From NCBI GenBank assembly GCA_947652605.1, contig OX393578.1, forward strand, positions 54,071,415 to 54,135,414: DNA of 64,000 bases. Reading direction: 5' to 3'. The stretch is from Elmis aenea. Taxonomy: Eukaryota > Arthropoda > Insecta > Coleoptera > Elmidae. This document shows positions 33,860 to 45,000 of the stretch, one piece after another. How positions within the stretch are numbered: position 1 is the stretch's first letter; every line of letters starts with the position of its first letter. The notes beneath the pieces are model-generated. The model did not search any database. It was not told the DNA's origin and saw nothing but the letters and a program-made list of their open reading frames with translations. Made by a program: the position numbers and the translations under genes.

Positions 33860-34509
33860 ATAAGAAAGAAAAAGAAAAGTGTAAGACTGAAACTTTGAAA
33901 TAGAAAAAATAATTTATTTTTACAGTGTTCAAATATGATATTTTTAGTAACCTTATTAGCCTTTATGTAAAAGACATGTTTATAATAGAATTTACTTTTA
34001 GTTAAAATAAAATTTTGTGTGCCCAAACCCTATTTATTTATTAGGAATTATTTTCTCTGGTATCTTTAAATGCACAGTTACAAGAAAACAATAAATATTG
34101 TTATTATTTTGTGAGAAATTTTGAAAAGAAGTAACAATTATTGTGAATGCCAATAACTGGTACATGCAGGGCCAATAACTACGAAAGACATGCCAATAAC
34201 TACAAACTGCGTAGTGTTTTAAAAATTATTAATTTTTACTATTAAAAACTTATGATACATCAAATTCGAATTTTAAATATGAAAATAAGTTTATTGGTCT
34301 ACACCACAGTTCAGTTTTTATATTTTAATAACGAAAAATTAATTAATTATCTCACTTGCAATATGAAATTTTGCAGTTACCCTACTAGTTTTTTGCAGTT
34401 TTTACAAACCTTTCATAGTGCAACCCTACTAAAAGTCTAGACCGTTGGAAAGTACTGAAAATGCTTTACAAGAATACAGCAAAAAAATTATACCAACCAA
34501 TAAAAAAAA

Positions 34510-35735
34510 AATGTTCGTGAAGTCACAACAAATAAATGAAGGTGTTTAAAATAAATTTTTTTATCGTCAAGTTGTAGCTAAGTCTGTCCCATTTAATAAA
34601 ACATAGGGTTTCTTGATCGTTAAATCACAATTAATTGAAGTCGCTATAGTCTTGGACCCATTTTGTAGAACAGACTACATTTTAGTAAAAAATGAATCAA
34701 ACCCCAAATCGATACATAGAATCATGTTCTTCATCAATTATAGTTTATCGGTTAAAATACAATAATAGATTGAAAAACGACAACTACATCGGGAAAATGC
34801 AATTATTAAGAAGCGTTTATAACGATGATTTAATGTCAGGTCAAATGTAGTGAAAACTGGAGAAATTTGAACAATCATTTATCTTGCAAATGTCAACTTG
34901 GGGTTAAACATCGGTTTTGTTCTATTGTTGTAATAAAAATAAAGTTCAAAACACCCTACTTTGTCGTTAATTGTGTTGTTTTTGGTTGATGTTGTGTTTA
35001 GGGATCAATACAGTTTTTTTTCTCTAAATAATTGAAATTTTAATTCATAAAAATCGTAGAGTAGGTACATTTTAATGTCAGAAACAATGAAGCAATCAGG
35101 GACAAGTTTTTTCTGGTGATGTTTAAAATCATAATAACTTTTTAATAACAGGATTCTTAATGTAAGGAGAGTTAGTTCTGAAAGTTGGTAAAGCCTTTTA
35201 CATTTTTTTTTTGAATGTAATTTAAAACATTGCCTTTAAAGTTTCCAATTACAAGTAAGCTGAATGGTCTGGGAGAATTTTTACTAACATTTTATTCAAG
35301 TTATCTTGGCTTGAGTGCGTACTTATATTTAGGGTTAGCGAAGTGTGAATTATTTAGACAGAACGTCTATGAGTTGGCACTTATACCTATCATTCAGTTT
35401 TGTTAGATAATATTGGCATTGAGTTTTTAGGTTCACTTGCAAAAAGCAACACAAAGATGCTTCTAAATTTAGAGAAGGCAATGTAAATAGTGTTGTTGTT
35501 GAGTTTATATAAAAATACTTTTTTTAAATTTCTTGCAGACAAGTTTCAACACTTTCATTAGTAGCAAAACTGTTATTACTTTCAAAGAGACAAAAATCGT
35601 TATATTGGTTTAGCAATTTTACAAGAGATGCTTCATCAAAAAGATAGGTAATTTATAAAGTAACGTATAACTGCTGATGCGCATAATTACTTGTTTATAC
35701 TTTCAACTGTGTGTCTATCGATTTCTTAAGTTTAG
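34510..35735. other. No recognised feature
   Basis: AT-rich DNA with only short open frames. No TE ends, RT or transposase motifs were identified. Confidence 0.5.
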
Positions 35736-35742
35736 CAAATAA

Positions 35743-36235
35743 ATGCCAAAGTTGTTATCACCAGAAACAGAGATTACTTTGAAAACGCTTTATGGTATGA
35801 ATGAGTGCGATAAAGTTCATGGTGTGCCCAATGCAACTTTAAGGCGCCTAAATGAATCAAAAACTAAATTAGCCAACGGTGCAATTAAATTTCACGCAGG
35901 TGTCCCAACGTTTTTGCCAGACATTACAAAACTAAACTTAAGTGCCAAATAACTGAGAAGTCACTTAAAAAAAAAGTATCGAAAATTCCAAAGCCTCAGT
36001 CAAAAAAAGAAAGAATATAAAAAGGTGCACAAAAGGCACATGATATGATGAGTTGTCCTTATAAAATTAGACACGTGTCTCCTTGGTACCTACTGTTTCT
36101 GGTGCAAAAAAGACAACGAATTAGATACGATCCAATGTTAAGAATGTCTAAAATGGGTTCACGCATTTTACGCTAATGTGTGCACTTTGAAAAAACTTTA
36201 TTTTTGTGGAACCTCATATTTTGAGACTATGAAAA
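35743..36235 (+). pseudogene. Second pogo-like element remnant: HTH plus PHD-like finger
   Basis: The open frame 35743-35952 contains DKVHGVPNATLRRL and a following VPTFLP, like the psq HTH and the next block of pogo transposases. After about 100 bp, the frame at 36091-36230 reads YCFWCKKDNELDTIQC, a stop, then ECLKWVHAFYANVC: a PHD-like C-x2-C / C-x2-C-LKWVH pattern, with a probable Cys-to-Tyr change after the His. The DDE core is missing. The sequence differs from the 32466 family, so this is a separate lineage with the same loss. Confidence 0.55.
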
Positions 36236-36292
36236 TAAATTATTATAATTTATAATACTTCTATATTATTGTTTTTTACTCTATTTTAAATA

Positions 36293-37640
36293 TACAGTGT
36301 GTCCAAAACGTATGGAATATGCTATAATCTCAGTAAATATCCACTTTAGGGAAAAATGTTTTGACAAAAAGTTGTTTGGTACTTAGTTTTACACCATAGG
36401 ACAAAATTAAATTATTTTTTTCGAATAACAAAAGCGCAATGAAAAACAATTGATTTTTTTTTAATGACAAGGTATCTCTATATTATACTCATTTGATAAA
36501 GAACTTTTTTCTCTTTTCAATGATGCAAAACTTTAGTACCCTTACTTAACACTCCGTTACCCGCGCTCACTTTTGTTACGTTAGTGCTGGCGTGGGATAC
36601 TATGGTATCCCACTCGCAATAATAGATTTTAACGACATTTAAAAAATTATTTTTGGTTGTTTGATATATTTAATATGAACATTACAATTATGACAGATGC
36701 TTTACCAAAAAAAGTAGCGTTAATGTTTATTACAATTTTCTAAATAGGTAGTCGCATTTTTCGCCTCACTCCTGGTTTCTGGCAATTCAGCGATTATATA
36801 ACGTGCAGCTGTTCTTTTATTTTTTTGAAAACATTCTTTCTCCAGTGAGTAAAGTTATTTTGGTAAGTTAAAACAAAAATAACATGAAAAATACCTTACG
36901 AACAAAACTCGAGCTATAAAAATAAAAATCACGTTAGTGATCGCGCGGGATACTGAGGTATCCCAAGCGTAATTTTTTTAAGTTGTCAGCTTTTATAGCA
37001 CTGGTCACTGATAAGCAATAAGGCTAACTAAGTCTACAAAGTACGATGAAAAGGTACTGAAATGACGAAGCCATAATATTGTGCCATTTGACAAAAATTT
37101 GCAGAAATACATCACTGGGATACTATAGTATCCCGCGCGAGCACTGGAGTGTTAAGCAACTTTTTGAGAAAAAAAAAAACGCAAAAATTATTTTAATTGA
37201 TTAATATTTATTTCTAACAAAAACATCATAAGAATTATTTTTTATTGACGAAATCTACAATAAGTGTCCAAACTGTAAACCATTTACATCTTGGTAATGA
37301 TAAACTCGGTTTTTAAACCCGTTTCCCAACCATTTCAGGTGTAATTTGTCTAATACGATCGTTTAAATTTTCGATATTCTTCGGCCTTTTAGTATAAAGT
37401 TAATTTTTAAGGTGAGCCCATTTTTGAAAAAAAAAATCTCTACCAAATGAGTATAATATAGGGGTACCTTGCTCTTAAAAAAAAACAATTGATTTTTATT
37501 GCACTTTTGTTCGAAAAAAAAATTAAATTTGGTTTTATGATGGAAAACTAAGTACCAAACAACTTTTATTCAAAACATTTTTTCCTAAAGTAGACATTTA
37601 CTGAGATATATAGCATATTCCATACCTTTTGGACACTGTA
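36293..37640. mobile_element. TACAGTGTGTCC palindromic element with a nested piggyBac MITE
   Basis: TA at 36291-36292 and 37641-37642 flanks inverted arms of about 230 bp. The left begins TACAGTGTGTCCAAAACG and shares AGTAAATATCCACTTTAGG and TTGGTACTTAGTTTT with the right arm in reverse. The centre is interrupted by 36550-37151. It is non-coding. Confidence 0.75.
36550..37151. mobile_element. piggyBac-type MITE with three internal palindromes
   Basis: TTAA lies at 36546-36549 and 37152-37155. The termini are CACTCCGTTACCCGCGC and, inverted, CACTCCAGTGCTCGCGC. Inside, an 18-bp palindrome of the form GGGATACTATGGTATCCC occurs at 36594-36611, 36947-36964 and 37117-37134, each near GCGC-rich words. 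No transposase sequence is present. Confidence 0.75.
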
Positions 37641-37904
37641 TACCTTTGTTTATTAATTTCATTTCCCTTTAAAATAACCATTTGTGGTTCAATCGAAGAA
37701 CCATGAGGTGCAATCGTGAAAACTAGTTTTCATGATTGTACCACTTGTAGCTAACTAATTATTTTTTATTTAACGTATTTAAACCTATATGACGTTAAAC
37801 AAGCTGTGTTATATTGTCCAAATCATTAAAGCACTATACACAAAAATATTTTTAGATTCTCATAAAATTTACACTGAAAATTTAAATAAATTAAAATATA
37901 AATG

Positions 37905-38760
37905 GTCCAATCTCGGCAACCTTCCCCTAACTCGCGAAGTCAAAGAGAAGATGTCAAGAATGTGGAGCGAGGAAAACCCGCCCAGTCAATGTCGAGGTCG
38001 ACCCAAAGACATCCGGAAGGTCATCCACGGAGATTTGGTGGAAAAAGAAGACCAAGAAAGGTAAAGTTCATGTGCTAAAAGCATTTCCAATCGTAAGACA
38101 AATGCAAGAAAGCTGCTCTAGAAGCGTCTTGCGGGTTAAAGATTAGAGTATCTGGTGTCACTGGATAAAGCTTGGTTCAGAGTGAAGTATTGCAAGATTT
38201 GTTTCGTCAAAGACGGTGAAACCGTGTCCGAAACTTGATTTGTAAAACAAAAGAGAGATTCGCTTACCAACTCGTGGTGGCAGGTATTATTTCGGGAAGT
38301 GAACCATTAGCACTTATCGAGTGCCATCAAAAGTAAAAATTAATGCAAAGCACTCTGTCGAGGAAGTGTTAAAGCCTTTGGTGGAGAAAAGAATTCCAGA
38401 ACTTTATCCTAGACAGGAAAAACAAGAGGTTTATTTATTATGATGCAGCTAAGGCCCATACTGCGATATTAACTCAGGAATGCGCTGCAGAAGCCAAAGA
38501 AACTGGTAGTCCAGAGCTCCTAAACAACAGTGAAATTCCTGCAAAGTCTCCTGATGCCAGTTATAAGATTTTTTTAGTTTCGACTGGCTAAATTAGCGGA
38601 TCTTCCAGCATCACGCTGCCACACTGAATTGTCAGGAAGAGTGGAATAGTCATTCCCTGCCATGACCTTAAAAGTTTTTCAGGGTTTGAAGCGTTGATGC
38701 AAGAAAATAGTTAAGAAACAGGGTCGTCAAATAGATTATCTTTACCAACGAAAGAAAATT
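37905..38760 (+). pseudogene. Degenerate Tc1/mariner-type transposase
   Basis: Pieces in order: SRMWSEENPPSQCRGRPKD (37955-38015), then EYLVSLDKAWF around the first catalytic Asp (near 38160), VPSKVKINAKHSVEEVLKP and RIPELYPRQ (38310-38410), YYDAAKAHTAILTQE with the second Asp (near 38440), then a diverged SPDAS region where the third Asp is lost, followed by an F-WL-like block (near 38590). Many stops and shifts. It is a long-dead member of the IS630/Tc1/mariner group, and the subfamily is not assigned. The first 25 bases match the end of the MITE at 47199-47432. Confidence 0.55.
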
Positions 38761-38769
38761 TACTTGTGT

Positions 38770-39600
38770 AATTTTTATTAATATAATAATAATTAAAAGT
38801 GTTTATATCTCAAGTTCTCAGTATCTGTATTAAAAATAAAAACCTCTTACAATAAGTTTTTGGTATTTTTTTTTAATAGCCAGACGTATATTTTTCATTT
38901 TATTTCCTTATGATTATGTTGATTTATGAGTAAATTCAAAAAATAACACGGAGATGTCAGCACTGCTTTACGTAGCTCTAAATTACAAAGTTGGCGAAAA
39001 GAAAGTTTAAATTGAATGTTACGCCACCACAGCCTTGATTCAAGATCATAACAGCCATTTTTCTTCGTAGTTTGAACAAAGTTAATGCAATTACCAACTT
39101 TCTACACTTATTAGGAACTTGCATAGTCGTCTTCATTTAAAACTGCCCGATTTTTTGCAATTTGTAAATAGAAATGTTTCGATAATGCTTACATAATAAT
39201 TGGAGCCATAAACGTTATGTTCTATAATGATTACAGGTTGTTAAATGCAAGGTTGGATATGTATTATTTCGAAATAATTTATTTAATGATATCAAATACA
39301 TTACTATTTAAACATATTGGTATGGAAACATAACATAGCTTTTAGTTTTTCTCAGGAATAATAAACGTAACGCTGATGGGACAAGTAAAAGAAGCCAATT
39401 AATTAATACAGATTTTTTTAAACACAACATAGATTAAATAATTTTTTTGAACCAAATTGGAACGATATTCTTAACGCCTATTAATTATACCCAGAAAACA
39501 CAAGGATACATTAAAAAAAAAGCGAAGTTTTATCAGAATAATCAGATGTGCTGTATTTTTTTCACGAAATCAAAAGTACTTTAGGCAGCAGACTACAACG
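38770..39600. other. No recognised feature
   Basis: AT-rich spacer without repeat ends or coding similarity that I could support. Confidence 0.5.
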
Positions 39601-39609
39601 ATGGCAAAA

Positions 39610-39990
39610 AAATATAAAAATGTGGATTTAGGTGGGAAAGGAGACATATTACATTATATTTTAAGAATAATCAGGTTCTGATTACAAAAGATACAGGTAA
39701 TTTGAGCTACATGGTAAGAAAACTTCAAGAATCGTATGAAGTGAAAGGGTTTACTTTTAAATCAGAACATATGTAAGTATCTTGTAGTTGGAAATGCAGA
39801 AGATAAGAACTTTCCTTTAGAAAATAGTTACACAGAACTAGGTAATAGGTGAGACATTTTTAAGTAAGGTAGTAAGTACGATGAGGAGATAACCCATCAA
39901 ATAAAGTAAGGCATGAGTTTTATAAGATTAAGAGCTATCAACTCAATCTTTTGGGATAGAAACATGAGAAAAAATAATAAAAAGAGCTTT
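39610..39990 (+). pseudogene. RTE-like LINE fragment (post-catalytic RT region)
   Basis: The translation gives a mutated catalytic box (FKNNQVLITKDTG in place of F-ADD-QVLI), then SYMVRKLQESYE, CKYLVVGNAEDKNFPLEN, KYDEEITHQIK and SFIRLRAINSIFWDRNMRKN. These are the blocks after the YADD motif in many insect LINEs of the RTE-like type. Frame changes and stops are frequent, and both ends are missing. Confidence 0.7.
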
Positions 39991-40094
39991 TATTCGTCTT
40001 TTTTAAATACGGAACATAAGCATAGGATGTAAATAAAGAAAATATAAATTGCTTCCAGGAGAGATGAGCTTTTTAAGACAAAGCTCCCAAAGTA

Positions 40095-40172
40095 AATAAA
40101 ATTTTTATAGGGGGGCCCCAGTTGTTGGACCCGGGCCCCGATATATAGATGACCGGTCCTGCTTATGGAAAT
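40095..40172. repeat. hAT-like terminus fragment
   Basis: GGGGCCCCAGTTG, CCCGGGCCCCGATATA and GACCGGTCCTG resemble the end of a hAT MITE starting CAGGACCGG on the minus strand. No partner end was found. Confidence 0.35.
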
Positions 40173-40249
40173 TGGGGGCTCACAAATGGCGACAGTTGTA
40201 ATTAAAAATTCGCTAATATTTATGTAAAAAATAAATATAAACATTATAA

Positions 40250-41285
40250 ACTTAAAATAATTAAAAGTGATTCAACCAGTGATAAATTGTTACAACTTTT
40301 TATATCTATTTTATTAGGATGATCCTAAAAAATACCTCATGAAATGTGGCCATGTAGTGATTACTTAGCGATAATCTATTAAAATGTATGATAGGTACTT
40401 AATAAATATTCTTAAAAGGTTTTCATAAATTATTCCTTGCCGTAAAGGTTTATTTATTTTGCTGACTTAACAAATAAAAAATCACGTTTCTGAGTGTACA
40501 GAGAGCGGAAGAAATGATATATTATTATATATTTCTTCGATAGAAAATTGGTAAGTCAAACTCATCCAAGTTTAAAAGTAAAATCAAATGGTAAAAGTTG
40601 CTAAAATGGCTATTCAGAACGTTTTTTATGCCCGTCAAAATACTTCAAACGGAATCTGTTTATTCAAAAGAAACTTCTCTTAGGTTGCCTGATTAAAATT
40701 CTAACACTACAAAATACCCTTCCCAACTTTACTCCGTAAAATGCTAAATATGAAACTGTTTACCTTTTCAGAAGTTTCACCTTATTCAGAAGCACGAATT
40801 CGCGAACAGTGAAACGCATCACTCGAGACACCGGTAACTACTGTTGACCACCTAAGAATCTTTATTAATATTACACATCTCGACTTTAATTCGCAGTATT
40901 GTATCTGCGTCGTTAAACGTTTACTTTATTGGCAAAAACTGCTGGAAGATATAAAATTTTAAAAAAGTTTTGCAGTTATGAAACTGAGTAAAGTTATTGT
41001 TAGAAAATTCGATCAAAGTTTTCGCCGTAGAATAACGAAGAAAAAAAACCGTATCGTTTATAACAAATAGTCTTTAGAAACACGAGGAAAGAATCGACTC
41101 AGAAAATGTTACTTTAAAAAAATGTAGTCACTAGCATCGTTAGAGAATATAAAACGAGGTTAATAATAAACAATAAATAATTTTTAAACTAATTTTTCTC
41201 AATAACTTTCCCATTCATGGTTATGTTTTTAATGCATTTTTGGATTTAGAATTTTATTTTCAATTACAATCAATGTAAAAAATTA
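40250..41285. other. No recognised feature
   Basis: AT-rich, no coding frame or repeat terminus supported. Confidence 0.5.
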
Positions 41286-41671
41286 TATAACTATACAGGG
41301 TGTTTCTTAAATATTGCGGACAACTTCGGAAGGTAATTCCTTATCGAAAATTAAGGGGGGCCTTATATATAATTTTTTTCCTTAGATGTCTCCTTTCGGA
41401 GTCACACCCTTCTAAAGGGAGCGGTAAAATTAGGTTATTATTTTATTTCCCAAACTTAAACATGTGTAGGAGATTGATATTTGGTAGATGTTTTATACTT
41501 ATTCAAAGGTTTTCCATAGTAATATTTTTAATTATCTCCCACCTTCACAAGGGTCTTTTGTTTTTTTTTTATCATAACTTTTAAGAGGCTTGAAAATTTG
41601 CAATTTAAAAAAATTTCTTTAAAACCATTATTTCTTCAAAAATAAAAAATATTTTTTAAATTTTCCTGCAA

Positions 41672-42493
41672 GGAAACATCGAAAGAGATTTGGAAGAGGC
41701 ACAATGTGGCTTTTGACCGGATAGAAGCACGCAGGATCTAATTTTTACGTTAAGACAGTTAAAAAACAATGAAACATTCAAAGAGGGTGTACTTGTGCTT
41801 TATCGTTATGTCTAAAGCCTTCGATAAAGTGCCAGGAGAAGAGATCTGGAAGATATTAAAACAAAGTAGAGTGGAAGAAGAGTTATTAAACGCCATCAAG
41901 AGTTTATAACAATATAGGAGTAGTAGAAATTATGTGCGAGCCCATACAGCAGTTCCCAGGAATTTATAACAACAGTGGGAGTAAGACAAGGAGGCACATT
42001 AAGTCCACTGCTCTTTATAATTCTTATGGACAAAATAATTGAAGAATGTAAGCAAAACACAAAGAAAGCCTACTGGGGTTGGAATAAACTATAACCCAGT
42101 GGTGCCCAACCTTTAACTGGGCTAGAGCCAATTTCGAATTTAGAAATTTTAGGCGAGTTACATATAATATATTTTGAACGTTTTAATGCACAAACAATAA
42201 AAATTTGTAAAATGTTAAAGAAAATGAGGCACATCAAAAGTTGTTTCGAGCCACATTAAAAGGTGTCGCGAGCAACACGTTGCTCGCGAGGGACGGGTTG
42301 GGCACCACTGCTATAACCAATATCCAAGAATAAAATGGAGAAGAGAAGTGAGGAAGAGGCTAGAAGAAAAAGAATCAGTGGGAGAGATGTGCCACAATTA
42401 GATAACGACAGGCAGAAGTGGAGAAATAATACAGATATAGAAAAGCATACCTTGACACCGAAAAGCACAAGAGGAACCAATTAAGAAGAAGAT
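41672..42493 (+). pseudogene. RTE-like LINE, 5'-truncated, with 13-bp target duplication
   Basis: AATTTTCCTGCAA at 41659-41671 and 42494-42506 flanks it. The frames give a CGFRPDRSTQDLIFTLRQL-like block, KAFDKVP, GVRQGGTLSPLLFIILMDK (near 41975-42030) and, after the hAT MITE, EKHTLTPKSTRGTN with a stop, followed by AAGAAGAAGATAAT. This is the palm region and C-terminus. The YADD region is deleted. Frameshifts occur near 41800 and 41910. Confidence 0.8.
42097..42310. mobile_element. hAT MITE (CAGTGGTGCCCAACC)
   Basis: Perfect inverted ends CAGTGGTGCCCAACC and GGTTGGGCACCACTG. CTATAACC is duplicated at 42089-42096 and 42311-42318. It is 214 bp and non-coding, inserted within the LINE at 41672-42493. 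An inner GCGAGCAACACGTTGCTCGC palindrome sits near the right end. Confidence 0.9.
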
Positions 42494-42929
42494 AATTTTC
42501 CTGCAAATTCTACAATTTTCGAGTAAAAAATTAGGTGAGGTACATGATCCATTGAATATTCTAAAATAAAACGATTAATTTTGGTGGTGACCATGGTTTA
42601 TTTATGTTCGTATTGGGTAGAATCCTTAAAAAAAAAACTCAACAGGGGTCGCACTTCTCAGCCCCTTGTGATGGTGGGAGATGATTGAAAATATTACCAT
42701 GGGAAAACTTTTAATAAGTATAAAGCATATATCGAATGTCATTTTCCTACACATCTCCAAATTTGAGAAATAAAATAAAACCTAATTTTTCCGCTCCTGT
42801 TTAGGGGGGTATAACTCCGAAAGGAGACGTTTAAGGGAAAAAATGTATACAAAAGACCCTCCTTTATTTTCGATAAAAAATTACCTTCCAAAGCTTTTCG
42901 CAATATTTAAGAAACACCCTCTATAATTT

Positions 42930-44035
42930 CAAAAAAAATTGACTATCGGCTATCAAAGAAATAACTTTTTAAAGCCATTCAATAAAAAAAAATCCATTAA
43001 GAAAAATAAAAGGTTTATTGGGGTTTCTTCTTAAAATTGCAATGTTATATTGGTGCAACAGTTAAACTGAGTGACCTGGTATAGTCAAAATTGACTACAA
43101 TTTTTATAAAATCGGTCATTGAAGTCAGTTAAAAGTACAAGGGAATTATTTTATCTTTTCACGTCCTTAGATCGCCCTAAATTGCTCCAGATCTATAACT
43201 TGTCCTACCTTTGGGTATAACAAGCTTTAAAGCACAGTGATTTTTGCGCTGGATGGTTATCTAGATCGTCTAAGTTTTTGAAACTATGGTAACTTCTCAT
43301 TAAAGCTGTATATTCCTATGGAAACGTTTCGCTTATCGAAGTGCTTAGAATTTAAGACCTATTTACGTCTAAATCGCAAAATATGTCGTGTTTATTTAAT
43401 TTTATTGCATCGAATAACAAATTAAGTCGCGCTAATTACACGCGCCATGTAATTTTAGTCGACTGATTATATTTGTGTCGTATTACGATGTTAAAGTTAA
43501 TTGATATCTATTATAGATTTATTTATGTCACAGGGTGTTGTCTGCTTGGATAATGTCTTCGGTCAGCGGGGTCACTGACTCTGATAACACATTCAGATTA
43601 TGTTTGCAGTTTTCGCGTGAGAAGTTGCGGAAGAAGTTTATTGGACATGAAATTTAATGCAATTTAAATGTGTTGTGGTGTGTCTGGGTAACTTTGCTCT
43701 TTAGGATGACTCCAACACTGATAAAAACGTTTATTATTTGAAATTCACAATAATCTTCACAATGTTAGCAACACAAACTACACAATTAGTCTGTAACGAT
43801 GTAATGCAAGTTATTAACACAAAAAAACGCAGATAGTTCAACAAAAAAGTTGCAGCTGAAGTTGTTAAAAAATGATAAAATAAAGAAAATCTTGTTCCTT
43901 ATACGAATTAAGAAGTTTTTTTTAAATATAAAAGATTTATTTTATTTACTACGAAATCACTGTACCTTTTCTATCCCCTGTGTCTGATCTCTCGAAGTAT
44001 CTTACTTGAGTGACTATTATTTTTCAATAAGTATT
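42930..44035. other. No recognised feature
   Basis: AT-rich sequence. No TE terminus or coding frame could be supported, and the open frames are short. Confidence 0.5.
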
Positions 44036-44039
44036 TCAA

Positions 44040-44780
44040 CAATTTTTGGAAGAACGCCATAACAACCCACCTGTGCTTGTTAGACACCGTACAAGTTTAT
44101 TCAATTTCCGGCTTTCCAACGTTTTTTTAAGATTGAATGATAGAGTCTCCGGGACACTCAGAAAGTTAAAGAATAAACTAGCACTTATCAGGAAATTGTA
44201 GGAGAATATAAACGCGAATTCCAGAAATCTTATTTACTAAAAGAAAGTCTTACGATAGACGAGCAACTGATTCCTTTTAGAAGATGTGTATCTTTCAGGC
44301 AACACTTACCAAGTAAACCTGACAAATACGGTTTAAAGGTGTGGCGAATTTGTGATAGGACATGTTATCCTTTGTCTGGAATACCGTGTCTCCGAAGAAA
44401 GAAACCGAATAGAATAGAAAAATGAGGCTTGTACGGGAGTAAATAAATTGTGCGAATAATTCTATGAAACAAACAGATATATAACACTTGAACATTATTT
44501 TACCAGACTTGAAGTTGTAAAGTCAGTATTTCCAAATGTACTCACAATGGTGGTTACTATAAAAAAAAATAATCGTTGCATACCTCAACATTTTTAACCA
44601 CATATAACTCGCAATACCGAAACTAATATTTTTGAGTTTTGTAAAAATATGACATTGGTTTCCTATGTGCTAAGAAAACCGTGTAGTTTTTTTCTATCTA
44701 CTGTTAAGATGAAAAATAAGAATAAATCTGGAATAAATCTCTATTATAAAGAGACGAAGAAATTTGATCATTTTTGAAAA
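44040..44780 (+). pseudogene. piggyBac transposase pseudogene
   Basis: A continuous frame at 44190-44423 reads EYKREFQKSYLLKESLTIDE, then QLIPFRRC, SFRQHLPSKPDKYGLKVW and RICD. TIDEQL carries the first catalytic Asp, and PSKPxKYGLK is the best conserved piggyBac block. Later frames give TLEHYFTR, where the second Asp (CDNxFTS) has become Glu, and KSGINLYYKETKKFD, which matches the NxTKGGVD block with the third Asp. The N-terminus and C-terminal Cys domain are missing. It is unrelated in sequence to the piece at 19185. Confidence 0.75.
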
Positions 44781-45000
44781 TTTACTATAACTTCTTTATT
44801 TATTAAAACGAAACAAAATGTTATAAAGGTTTTTTATACAGATTTTTATGCTTAATTTAAGTACAAAATTGTTTTTTTTTATCAACCATGACTCTAGAGA
44901 CCTGAGGTAAACTTATATTTTTGAAAATAGAAACCCTAATTGACCATGATTTTATATGAAAGAGAATTTTTTCAGCTTTTCAAAATTATATAGTTTTACA

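Larger units (their letters stand above)
32466..34382 (+). mobile_element. Pogo-like transposon, copy 2 (complete ends, DDE core deleted)
   Basis: It starts GGGTAACTGCTACAG after TA (32464-32465) and ends CTGCAAAATT-side as GCAGTTACCC before TA (34383-34384). Compared with copy 1, 21 bp just inside the right end are missing, between two GC dinucleotides. Ten copies of a GCCAATAACTA-like word lie in both orientations, most near the ends. The 1917-bp body encodes an N-terminal HTH (from ATG 33045) and a C-terminal PHD-like finger (33503-33859) but no DDE domain. Confidence 0.8.
32035..34504. repeat. Palindromic repeat interrupted by pogo-like copy 2
   Basis: 32035-32151 and 34385-34504 are inverted, about 85% alike by eye, with shared words CAACCCTACTAAAAGTCTAG and ACCAACCAA. 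The pogo-like element sits between the ~310-bp loop and the right arm, so the palindrome is older. Its own outer ends were not found. Confidence 0.55.
41294..42923. mobile_element. TACAGGGTGTTTC palindromic element with two nested insertions
   Basis: TA flanks both ends (41292-41293 and 42924-42925). The arms (41294-41658 and 42507-42923) are inverted: TACAGGGTGTTTCTTAAATA, TCTCCTTTCGGAGT, ATTTGGTAGATGTTTTATA and CATCTCCCACCTTCAC recur in reverse. Without the LINE the element is about 806 bp. Shorter copies lie at 12311-12925 and 1136-1290. Confidence 0.8.
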
